Positions 1-5,916 of a stretch of DNA of 5,916 bases are shown piece by piece. The DNA is taken from positions 1 to 5,916 of the forward strand of contig JABDQT010000004.1 in the NCBI GenBank assembly GCA_013042165.1, in the 5' to 3' direction. The notes beneath the pieces were generated by a model. That model was not told where the DNA came from. It saw only the letters and a program-made list of their open reading frames with translations, and made no database searches. How positions within the stretch are numbered: position 1 is the stretch's first letter; every line of letters starts with the position of its first letter. Origin of the DNA: Kiritimatiellales bacterium (GTDB lineage: Bacteria; Verrucomicrobiota; Kiritimatiellia; Kiritimatiellales; Pontiellaceae). Position numbers and translations under genes: made by a program.

Positions 1-2176
1 GATCCTCATAGACCACAGCTGCTCCGACGGGGCGCGTTTTTTCGTCCGTCTTGGTTTCGGTTCGGTGCTGGTTGTGGTCAAAGATCATCCGGCTGAGGAA
101 TCCGTTGATCTGCATCACGCCGCCGACGCCCTGCACCTGCACTTTGCCCCCCTCGGTTATGACATCCGCACCGGCTTTGATTTTGCCCGATTGCACGCCA
201 TTCACATACATTTGGAAGGCGGCGGTGCTATCGGTCGGCGAGGGGATCCATATCTGGTCGCCGTAGAGGTCGCGCATGACGTTCATGTAGGTGCCGTCGG
301 CCAGCGCGTTCTGGGTGATGAGGTAGACATCGGGGCGCACCTTGGCGGAGTAGATCATGTAGGTCGGGACAAAACGCCCGGGATCGGTACCACCGAAGAA
401 GATGGCGTTGGTGCCCATCGGCGGCGGATAGCTTTGGTCGGGATAGGCGGCCCACTGTTTCTCGAACTCTGCTTCGTCCGGATACCAGTAGCGAAGATCG
501 TCTTTGATGCCTTCAACGCCTCGAAGCTGCCAGTTGCCAAACTGCCAGCCAAAGTCGTGGCCGTTCTGTTCAGCTCCACCCACGACCTTGAGCTGCCCTT
601 TGTCGTTGTAGTTTTTATAGATCAGCGCGAAGGGCAGCAGCAGGACAAGAGTCACACCGACAATCTTGGTGTAGCGGTTGTTTTTCACGAGTGTTTCGAG
701 ATAGGCCATGGTCAGTAGAATCCCGTAGCCCAGCCAGAGCACGAAAATGGCGTGCGACTGGATATACTGCACACGCCCGATAAAGAGATTCTGAATATCG
801 GTCTGGGGATTCTGCAGAATCATGAAAACGATGCCCACGGAGAGGAATGCGACCAGTGTGGTGACCAGCCAGCCAATGTTGCGTTTGCCAACCTTCCAGC
901 AGAACAAGAAGGGCACTGCCGCAAGGATGGCAATGGGCCAGTAGAATTGCGAACGCAGATCCATCAGGTAGGTTCCGACCTGCTGCAGGAAGCGCGGGGT
1001 GAAAACGGACGCCAGTTTTACGCGCTCATACTGTCCGCGGGTGACGGCATGCATGAAGCCCTGCCACGTGCGGGGATAGCCCCAGTTGATCGGCGGGTTC
1101 TGGTCGGACGCAATGGGCATATAGAGATAGAATCCCAGACCGATGAACATGACCAGAAAGGTCGGCCCCACGATCTTTCCGTTCGGCAGGACAAAGGTGG
1201 CAAGGGTGGGAACAAGCAGGGCATAGAGGGTCCAGATCCAGAAGCCTGCATGTTCAGGCCCGGAAATCCACATCAGGTGCGCGTGCTCAGGGGAATCAGC
1301 GGCCCACTTGTTAAAGCCCACCAGCAAAAGGTACATCGAACCGGTGATCACAAAATCACGGACCAGAAAGGGATGGCGAATCAACAGGCAGGCGATGATG
1401 CAGCTCACGATACCGAGTATTTGCAGGAAAAGACTGCCGTAATAAATGCCGACAAACGTCAGCAGAAGCGCTCCCAATGCTCCAAGGATATACCACAGAT
1501 TCTTCAGCTTGAAGATTTCGAGTTCGTTAAAGAGCACGGCCACGGCGATGGCCAGTCCCATGAACATCAGGGTTTGGTGGTTGGTGATGCCGAGTCCGAA
1601 TACGAAAGCGCACAGAAACAGCCATTTTGACTTTCCCGGCTCGGACATCCAGCGGTACAGAAAAACAAGCACCAGCGACTGGAAAAAGATATTGAGTGTA
1701 TACACTTCGGCGATAACGGCCTGCGACCACATGCCCTGTCCGAAGGCAAGCAGAAGCCCGCCGGCAATGCCCGATACCGCGCAGAAGAGGCTTTCCGTTT
1801 CTTCGCCAAGCACGCTCGATTCTTTTTTCAGGCTGCGCAGCAGATCCATGCCCGAGCGGCTGATGAGCAGGGCCAATACACCGCAGGCAGCGGCACCGGA
1901 AACAGCGGAGAAAAAGTTAACGCCCCAGGCGGGGTTGGGTTGGCCGTGGAAGGTGACCCCGTGAAAGATCCACTGAAAGAACCAGGTCAGCAACGACCAG
2001 ATTGGATAGCCCGGCGGGTGGGGGACACCGAGATAGTCGGAAGCAACAATCAGCTCGCCGGAATCCTCCAGCCCGAGGGTGGGCTGCAGGGTCAACGCAT
2101 AAACAATGAGTGAAACGGCAAAGGCGATCCAGCAGGCAATCCAGTCCGGTGTGCGGAAAAACTTTTCAGATTTCAA
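1..2176 (-). CDS. DUF2723/TMEM260-like (GT117-type) membrane glycosyltransferase, C-terminus cut off by window edge
   Basis: The frame is open for 725 codons from a TTG start at 2176 to the left edge, so the 3' end is missing. Start choice: an in-frame TAA lies seven codons upstream, there is no ATG before residue 110, and GGAG (2186-2189) sits 9 nt before the TTG. Residues 12-30 form a first membrane helix. The next loop carries DSGEL (38-42) and HPPGYP (53-58), the signature of the DUF2723 family. About a dozen further hydrophobic segments run to about residue 519, with ITNHQTL near 197-203. From about 520 a soluble, Trp/Tyr-rich domain follows that should lie outside the cytoplasm. The family includes human TMEM260, a GT-C type protein O-mannosyltransferase (CAZy GT117). 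The bacterial acceptor and donor are not known to me, so a lipid-linked sugar donor is inferred. The gene lies 56 bp downstream of the methyltransferase gene on the same strand, probably in one operon. Family assignment is confident; substrate is not. Confidence 0.85.
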   Translation of the reverse strand, partial: MKSEKFFRTPDWIACWIAFAVSLIVYALTLQPTLGLEDSGELIVASDYLGVPHPPGYPIWSLLTWFFQWIFHGVTFHGQPNPAWGVNFFSAVSGAAACGVLALLISRSGMDLLRSLKKESSVLGEETESLFCAVSGIAGGLLLAFGQGMWSQAVIAEVYTLNIFFQSLVLVFLYRWMSEPGKSKWLFLCAFVFGLGITNHQTLMFMGLAIAVAVLFNELEIFKLKNLWYILGALGALLLTFVGIYYGSLFLQILGIVSCIIACLLIRHPFLVRDFVITGSMYLLLVGFNKWAADSPEHAHLMWISGPEHAGFWIWTLYALLVPTLATFVLPNGKIVGPTFLVMFIGLGFYLYMPIASDQNPPINWGYPRTWQGFMHAVTRGQYERVKLASVFTPRFLQQVGTYLMDLRSQFYWPIAILAAVPFLFCWKVGKRNIGWLVTTLVAFLSVGIVFMILQNPQTDIQNLFIGRVQYIQSHAIFVLWLGYGILLTMAYLETLVKNNRYTKIVGVTLVLLLPFALIYKNYNDKGQLKVVGGAEQNGHDFGWQFGNWQLRGVEGIKDDLRYWYPDEAEFEKQWAAYPDQSYPPPMGTNAIFFGGTDPGRFVPTYMIYSAKVRPDVYLITQNALADGTYMNVMRDLYGDQIWIPSPTDSTAAFQMYVNGVQSGKIKAGADVITEGGKVQVQGVGGVMQINGFLSRMIFDHNQHRTETKTDEKTRPVGAAVVYED

Positions 2177-2208
2177 GGCGATCTTCTCCAGTTATAAATT
2201 GAATATAC

Positions 2209-2236
2209 ACAATAGAATAATCGGTGTTCGGGTCAA
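2209..2236 (-). promoter_or_regulatory. possible sigma-70-like promoter for the DUF2723 gene
   Basis: On the minus strand, TTGACC (2236-2231, five of six matches to the -35 consensus) is followed after 16 nt by TATTGT (2214-2209, four of six matches to the -10). The 2191-2220 stretch is markedly AT-rich compared with its surroundings. Transcription would begin near 2202, leaving a leader of about 25 nt before the TTG start. The -35 overlaps the stop codon of the upstream methyltransferase gene. The -10 is weak and such matches arise by chance, so read-through from the upstream gene is at least as likely. Confidence 0.25.
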
Positions 2237-3087
2237 TCCTCCTTGAGGCGCTTCTCAAGGGTTCGGAAGCAGGAGGGATGACCGGACTTGATTTTGGCAA
2301 AGTGAGGGCGCGCGGGCTCATAATGTTTCTCGGCGGTGAATGGTGCTTCGAATTTGCCCGCCAAAAGATCATTCCGGACAAAAAAGGCATTGGCACCGGA
2401 AAGGCTGCAGCCTACGAGGGAGTAGCCCTTGGCCGCCGCCTTTTCCTCGATGAATTTGAGGGAGAGACCCCCGTGGTCGGTATAGTTCCACATGTGCTTC
2501 GGATCATAGGCCATGCAGTAGCGAATCGGTGGAACAAACCTGGCGTTGTATTCCATGATGAGAACGCGCGGTTCAATGCAGGTGATGGCATCCCAGACAA
2601 AGTAGTCGTTGCCGTCGATATCGACCGACAGAAGGTCGATTTCCTTTTCCTGAATATGCGGCGAAATCAGATCGTTGATGTTATCCTTGGTAATGAAGGA
2701 TTCCACGACTGCGAGCTGGCCGGAATCGATGGTGGTCGGCAGGCCTTCGCGGATTTTGCGGATGTTTTTAGGCGATCCGTCGATCCACAACCCGTTCCAA
2801 TCCTGAAAGAGCAGGGCATAGGTGTTGTTTTCGAGGCCATCGCCGGAGCCGAATTCCACAAAGGTTTTATTGGTGGTGCCGATGCGGTTGAAGATTTCTA
2901 TGATGATGCCGTCTTCTTCGTTTTGTGAGTAGACCTTGCGGCCGTGGGGGATGAGGCTGAGCGGATCCGCATATTTTGGAAGACGCTGCATGGCCTCCAT
3001 TTCGTTGCGCAGCCAAAATCCGCGCACATCCACAAAGCGGGTTCCGCCAACGAGAAGTCGATTTTTTAAATCAGTCCATTTGCCCAT
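2233..3087 (-). CDS. FkbM-like SAM-dependent methyltransferase
   Basis: A complete 284-residue soluble protein with no signal peptide or membrane segment. It has a class I methyltransferase layout. SQNEEDGII (54-62) precedes the SAM-binding strand and loop FVEFGSGDGLENNT (76-89). WIDG (101-104) is the likely second-strand acidic position. LLSVDIDGNDYFVW (152-165) is the strand-4 region, and IMEYN (177-181) comes next. This arrangement is typical of proteins annotated as FkbM-family methyltransferases, which O-methylate sugars or other small acceptors; the acceptor here is unknown. The start is firm: an in-frame TGA lies four codons upstream of the ATG, and GAGG (3095-3098) sits 7 nt before it. 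The gene is divergent from the GtrA gene and directly upstream of the DUF2723 gene, so modification of a surface glycan or glycoprotein is a reasonable inference. It may also be annotated simply as hypothetical, because the N-terminal 50 residues show no motif I recognise. Confidence 0.8.
   Translation of the reverse strand: MGKWTDLKNRLLVGGTRFVDVRGFWLRNEMEAMQRLPKYADPLSLIPHGRKVYSQNEEDGIIIEIFNRIGTTNKTFVEFGSGDGLENNTYALLFQDWNGLWIDGSPKNIRKIREGLPTTIDSGQLAVVESFITKDNINDLISPHIQEKEIDLLSVDIDGNDYFVWDAITCIEPRVLIMEYNARFVPPIRYCMAYDPKHMWNYTDHGGLSLKFIEEKAAAKGYSLVGCSLSGANAFFVRNDLLAGKFEAPFTAEKHYEPARPHFAKIKSGHPSCFRTLEKRLKED
2241..2260 (-). other. 7-bp stem-loop at the 3' end of the methyltransferase gene
   Basis: CCTTGAG (2241-2247) and CTCAAGG (2254-2260) are perfect inverted repeats around a 6-nt loop. 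They lie inside the last codons of the methyltransferase gene, ending 5 nt before its stop codon. No T-run follows on either strand, so this does not look like an intrinsic terminator. It could be an mRNA stability or processing element between the two minus-strand genes, or simply a by-product of the Leu-Glu-Lys-Arg-Leu-Lys coding sequence. Confidence 0.3.
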
Positions 3088-3197
3088 GCGCCATCCTCAA
3101 TGTTTTCCCAAGGTATAAAACGAATCGCCTGTATACACCAGAAGGCCGATTTTGGCATAGCGTAAACGATAAAAACTCTCGCTTTGAGAGGGATGCC
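3088..3197. promoter_or_regulatory. divergent intergenic region, presumed to hold both promoters
   Basis: These 110 bp separate the start codons of the minus-strand methyltransferase and the plus-strand GtrA gene, so promoters for both operons should lie here. The sequence is AT-richer than the flanking genes. It contains TATAAAA (3113-3119), the 8-bp palindrome TGTATACA (3130-3137) and GATAAAAA (3169-3176), any of which could be part of a -10 element or binding site. I could not pair any of them with a convincing -35 box at the usual spacing. The presence of promoters is inferred from gene layout, not read from clear boxes. Confidence 0.45.
3176..3190 (+). promoter_or_regulatory. small hairpin covering the GtrA ribosome binding site
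   Basis: CTCTC (3176-3180) pairs with GAGAG (3186-3190) around the loop GCTTT. The right arm is part of the purine-rich GAGAGGG (3186-3192) that serves as the Shine-Dalgarno sequence for the ATG at 3198. If folded, the hairpin would partly mask the site. A 5-bp stem is short and could be chance. Confidence 0.3.
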
Positions 3198-3761
3198 ATG
3201 CCTAACATTTCGCGGTTGTTTTGGAATAGATTTTTTGAAGGTACCAAGTTGATGAATGGAACACCCGCGAAGTTAAGTGATTTTCTCAAAAAAAAGGACT
3301 CTTTGGCGGGTCAGATCGTCAAGTATATCCTCTGCGGCGGCATGGCTGTCGCCGTTGATTTCCTGACCTTTTATCTCCTGGCCGTGTTTGCCTTTCCCTG
3401 TTTGAGGGAAACCGATCCCATAGCCCGCCTGCTGGCTGTTTTCGGCTATGATATCCACATTGTCTCCGCCGAGGTGCTGGCGCGGAATTTCTGGATCATC
3501 AAAACGTTCTGTTTTCTGGCTTCGAATACAGTAGTCTATGTGTTGAATGTACTTTTTGTTTTCAAAGCCGGCCGACACCACAGAGTCATCGAAATCCTGT
3601 TGTTTTTCGGCTCGTCACTTTTTCAGTTTTTCTTTATCTGGCTGGGCGGACTGCTTATAACCAAATTCAACTGGGAAGTAACCTACTCCAATGTGACCAT
3701 GTTGCTGACTGCGATGGCGGTAAACTATCTCGTCCGGAAAAAAGTGATATTCAAGCATTAA
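3198..3761 (+). CDS. GtrA-like membrane protein, putative polyprenyl-linked sugar flippase
   Basis: A small, very hydrophobic protein of 187 residues from the ATG at 3198 (GAGG at 3188-3191, 6 nt spacing). A second ATG at 3252 (GAAGG, 10 nt spacing) would give 169 residues and is a real alternative. The frame stays open further upstream but would run into the divergent gene. Four membrane helices fit the GtrA fold: about 41-64, 97-123, 131-155 and 163-180. Family-like features are SNTVVYVLNVLFVF (109-122) and the basic C-terminal tail NYLVRKKVIF (176-185). GtrA proteins are thought to move polyprenyl-phosphate-linked sugars across the cytoplasmic membrane in O-antigen glucosylation and in teichoic acid or arabinogalactan modification. 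Oddly, helices 1 and 2 are separated by about 32 residues, longer than the short turn usual in the family. The gene lies 18 bp before gmd, apparently co-transcribed. Family confident, start and substrate less so. Confidence 0.82.
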   Translation: MPNISRLFWNRFFEGTKLMNGTPAKLSDFLKKKDSLAGQIVKYILCGGMAVAVDFLTFYLLAVFAFPCLRETDPIARLLAVFGYDIHIVSAEVLARNFWIIKTFCFLASNTVVYVLNVLFVFKAGRHHRVIEILLFFGSSLFQFFFIWLGGLLITKFNWEVTYSNVTMLLTAMAVNYLVRKKVIFKH

Positions 3762-3779
3762 AGGTAACGTAGGACATTT

Positions 3780-4817
3780 ATGAAAAGAGCTTTGATTACA
3801 GGAATAAGCGGACAGGATGGCTCCTACTTGACGGAGCTGTTGCTCGCCAAGGGCTACGAGGTGCATGGCATTGTTCGGCGCACCAGCTCATTCAGCCGCG
3901 GGCGCATTGATCCGTTCTATGGCGCAAAGGTCGATCCTTCGGGAAAGCTGGTCTTGCATTATGGCGACATGGGCGATGAAAAAAACCTGCGCAAGCTATT
4001 GGAAAAGGTCCGCCCGGACGAGGTGTACAACCTTGCCTCGCAGTCGCATGTAGGGATCTCTTTTGAAATGCCGGAATATTCCACCGACGTCAACGCACTC
4101 GGCACCCTGCGTCTGCTGGACGCCATCAACGACTATTGTCCGGAAGCACGCTGCTACCAGGCTTCGACCTCGGAGCTGTTCGGCAGCGCGGACGAATCGC
4201 CGCAAACCGAACAGACCCGCTTCAGGCCCAACTCGCCCTATGCGGTGGCGAAGCTTTATGCCTACTGGATGACGGTCAACTATCGTCAAACCTACGGCAT
4301 GTATGCCTGCAACGGCATCCTTTTCAACCACGAGTCGCCGCGCCGCGGAGAAAACTTTGTGACACGCAAGATCACGCAAACGGTCGCGCGTATAGCTGCG
4401 GGAGAGGCGGACTGTCTTTACATCGGAAATATGGACGCTCAACGTGACTGGGGCTATGCCCCCGACTTTGTTCGCGCCATGTGGCTGATGCTGCAGCAGG
4501 AAAAGGCCGATGATTACGTGATTGCAACGGGCGAGCTGCATTCGGTTCGGGAATTTATCGCAAAGTCCTGTGCGTATGTCGGAATGCGAATTGAATGGTC
4601 GGGTGAGGGCATGACCGAGTGTGGTATTGACGCTTCGAGCGGAAAAACCGTGGTTCAGGTCGATCCCAAATATTACCGTCCGATCGATATCGACTCGGTG
4701 CTTGGCGATGCCACGAAGGCCGAGCGTGAGCTCGGATGGAAGCCGGAAGTCAAGTTCGACCAACTCGTCGAGATCATGATGGAGGCAGATGTGGCCGCCA
4801 CCCAAAAAGTGCAATAG
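3780..4817 (+). CDS. gmd: GDP-mannose 4,6-dehydratase
   Basis: A complete 345-residue enzyme that converts GDP-D-mannose to GDP-4-keto-6-deoxy-D-mannose in the cytoplasm. This is the branch point to GDP-L-fucose, GDP-D-rhamnose, GDP-perosamine and related sugars. It is an extended short-chain dehydrogenase with the NADP-binding GxxGxxG motif at residues 8-14 (ITGISGQDG) and VRRTSSF (32-38) in the cofactor 2'-phosphate region. The catalytic set is intact: T130 and E132 in STSELFG (129-135), and Y154/K158 in NSPYAVAK (151-158). The stretch NHESPRRGENFVTRKI (183-198) is diagnostic of GMD rather than other sugar dehydratases. C-terminal RPIDIDSVLGD and LGWKP (318-322) also fit, and length is normal. 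AGGA (3771-3774) lies 5 nt before the ATG. The stop codon overlaps the ribosome binding site of the next gene, suggesting translational coupling. No enzyme completing a specific GDP-6-deoxy sugar is in the window, so the final product cannot be named. Confidence 0.97.
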   Translation: MKRALITGISGQDGSYLTELLLAKGYEVHGIVRRTSSFSRGRIDPFYGAKVDPSGKLVLHYGDMGDEKNLRKLLEKVRPDEVYNLASQSHVGISFEMPEYSTDVNALGTLRLLDAINDYCPEARCYQASTSELFGSADESPQTEQTRFRPNSPYAVAKLYAYWMTVNYRQTYGMYACNGILFNHESPRRGENFVTRKITQTVARIAAGEADCLYIGNMDAQRDWGYAPDFVRAMWLMLQQEKADDYVIATGELHSVREFIAKSCAYVGMRIEWSGEGMTECGIDASSGKTVVQVDPKYYRPIDIDSVLGDATKAERELGWKPEVKFDQLVEIMMEADVAATQKVQ

Positions 4818-4824
4818 GGCGTAT

Positions 4825-5916
4825 ATGAAAATATTGATACTCAACTGGCGGGACATCAAGCACCCGCGTGCCGGCGGTGCCGAAATGCGTTTGCATAAGA
4901 TCTATGCGCCGCTGACGCAGCAGGGGCATCAGGTTGTGCTGTATTCCTGTGCTTATGCCGGCTGCAAGAAACGCGAGAATGTCGATGGCATCGAGGTGCA
5001 CCGATTGGGTAATGACCTCACTTTTGCCCCGGCTTGCACACTGGGTCTCAGGCGCTGGGTGAAACGGCATCAGCCCGACATTGTGGTGGAAGAACTCAAC
5101 AAGCTGCCGTTCTATTCGCCCGTGGTCTACAAAGGACCGTTAATGATCCAGATGGCGCATTTATGGCGCAACTCCATCTTCAAGGAGGCCAGCTTCCCGG
5201 TTGCCTTCGTGGTCTGGTTCTTCGAGCAAACCATCGGCTGGTTCTATAAGAAATGCTGGTTTTCCGTTTACAGCACCTGTACGCAAAAGGATCTGAAAGC
5301 ATTTGGCGCGGCTGACGAACGCAACCGCCTCATTTATTGCGGCGGCGACCTTTCAGCCTATGTGCCCGGTACGGTCGAGCGCGAACCCTTCATGCTCTGG
5401 ATCAGTCGTCTGCAAAAATACAAAGGGCCGATCGATGCCGTCGAGGTACTCGAAAAACTGGCTCCTGATTTTCCCGACCTCAAGCTCGTTATCGTTGGCT
5501 CGGGTCCGTTCCAGCCCCAGCTGGAAAAGTTCATTGCCGAGCATGGCATGCAGGACAAGGTCACCCTGACCGGCTTTATCAGCGAAGAGGAAAAGATCGA
5601 CCTGCTCCAGCGCGCCGCTGTGCATCTGCAATCCAGCTACAAGGAAGGGTGGGGGCTGAGTGTCATCGAGGCCAATGCCTGTGGCTGTCCTGTGGTCGCC
5701 AACGATACGACCGGGCTGCGCGACAGCTGCCGCGATAACGAAACCGGACTGCTTTACAAGCATTGCGATATCGACGATGCCGCCTCCAAGGTCCGTACCG
5801 TCCTGACCGACGAACCGCTGCGAAAACGCCTCGTTGAAAAAGGATATGAATGGGCCGGCGGTTTCAGCTGGGAGCGCAATACCCGCGAAATTTTCGACTA
5901 CCTCCAGGAGATCATC
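4825..5916 (+). CDS. GT4-family (GT-B fold) glycosyltransferase, C-terminus cut off by window edge
   Basis: The frame is open from the ATG at 4825 to the right edge, giving 364 residues without a stop. GT4 enzymes are usually 350-400 residues, so only the tail is missing. The N-terminal domain begins MKILILNWRD with a glycine-rich GGAE loop (17-20). Residues about 122-145 are aromatic and hydrophobic, as often seen in GT4 enzymes that dock on the membrane to reach lipid-linked acceptors. The C-terminal nucleotide-sugar domain opens with LWISRLQKYKG (191-201), followed by VIVGSGP (222-228). It carries the retaining-enzyme EX7E motif EGWGLSVIE (E274 and E282), then NACGCPVVAND (284-294). The likely role is transfer of a sugar from a nucleotide donor to a growing glycan at the inner membrane; a GDP-sugar made by the neighbouring gmd is a guess. 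The start is 7 bp after gmd, with AGGG overlapping the gmd TAG stop. Family confident, donor and acceptor unknown. Confidence 0.92.
   Translation, partial: MKILILNWRDIKHPRAGGAEMRLHKIYAPLTQQGHQVVLYSCAYAGCKKRENVDGIEVHRLGNDLTFAPACTLGLRRWVKRHQPDIVVEELNKLPFYSPVVYKGPLMIQMAHLWRNSIFKEASFPVAFVVWFFEQTIGWFYKKCWFSVYSTCTQKDLKAFGAADERNRLIYCGGDLSAYVPGTVEREPFMLWISRLQKYKGPIDAVEVLEKLAPDFPDLKLVIVGSGPFQPQLEKFIAEHGMQDKVTLTGFISEEEKIDLLQRAAVHLQSSYKEGWGLSVIEANACGCPVVANDTTGLRDSCRDNETGLLYKHCDIDDAASKVRTVLTDEPLRKRLVEKGYEWAGGFSWERNTREIFDYLQEII

Noticed and set aside
752..1630. A 292-codon open frame on the plus strand, plus a 217-codon frame at 65-718, antisense to the DUF2723 gene.
   Set aside because: The products are rich in His, Gln, Asp and Gly and show no domain. 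The opposite strand encodes a coherent membrane protein with family motifs across the same span. These are shadow frames.
1695..1706. A 12-bp perfect palindrome, AGTGTATACACT, whose TGTATACA core recurs at 3130-3137 in the intergenic region.
   Set aside because: One copy lies deep in coding sequence (Glu-Val-Tyr-Thr-Leu) and two occurrences of an 8-mer do not establish an operator. Only the intergenic copy is worth keeping as part of the regulatory region.
2241..2260. Intrinsic terminator for the methyltransferase gene.
   Set aside because: The stem is inside the coding sequence and no T-run follows on either strand.
2224..2928. A 234-codon plus-strand open frame antisense to the methyltransferase gene.
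   Set aside because: The minus-strand frame has clear SAM-binding motifs and a well-placed ribosome binding site, so the plus-strand frame is a shadow.
2976..3197. N-terminal extension of the GtrA frame back to an ATG at 2976.
   Set aside because: It would overlap 112 bp of the divergent methyltransferase gene, and the encoded stretch is not GtrA-like. Starts at 3198 or 3252 have proper ribosome binding sites.
3996..4859. A 287-codon minus-strand open frame antisense to gmd.
   Set aside because: gmd is unambiguous and complete on the plus strand. The antisense product has no recognisable motif and runs across the gmd/GT4 junction.
5353..5763. A 136-codon minus-strand open frame antisense to the GT4 gene.
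   Set aside because: It covers the strongly conserved nucleotide-sugar-binding half of the glycosyltransferase and has no independent support.

Overview
The window (roughly 50-55% GC by eye) is almost wall-to-wall coding. It holds five genes in two divergent groups around a 110-bp intergenic region at 3088-3197. The theme is cell-envelope glycan or glycoprotein assembly. Bacterial-style ribosome binding sites and tight gene packing indicate a bacterium. The GtrA-like and DUF2723-type proteins resemble what I remember from Kiritimatiellota/Verrucomicrobiota-type genomes. That taxonomic guess rests on memory of protein flavour, not on a search, and is weak.

Left arm, minus strand, read right to left. 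An FkbM-like SAM-dependent methyltransferase (2233-3087) is followed after 56 bp by a large polytopic membrane protein (2176 down to the left edge, truncated). Its N-terminus carries the DSGEL and HPPGYP signatures of the DUF2723/TMEM260 (GT117) glycosyltransferase family. It starts at a TTG codon, and its C-terminus lies outside the window.

Right arm, plus strand. A GtrA-like four-helix membrane protein (3198-3761), a complete GDP-mannose 4,6-dehydratase (gmd, 3780-4817) and a GT-B fold family-4 glycosyltransferase (4825 to the right edge, truncated) are spaced 18 and 7 bp apart. They very likely form one operon. The dehydratase would make a GDP-6-deoxy-sugar precursor, the GT4 enzyme would add a sugar to a growing glycan, and the GtrA protein would help move a polyprenyl-linked sugar across the membrane. 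On the other arm, the DUF2723 protein would use a lipid-linked sugar on the outer face of the membrane, and the methyltransferase might decorate the product. This joint role is inferred from gene order.

I found no RNA genes, CRISPR array, mobile element or broken gene. There is no gene-free stretch above about 110 bp. The open points are two small hairpins at gene junctions, an inserted loop in the GtrA protein, and whether the locus is a protein O-glycosylation module. Nothing here is clearly a new system.
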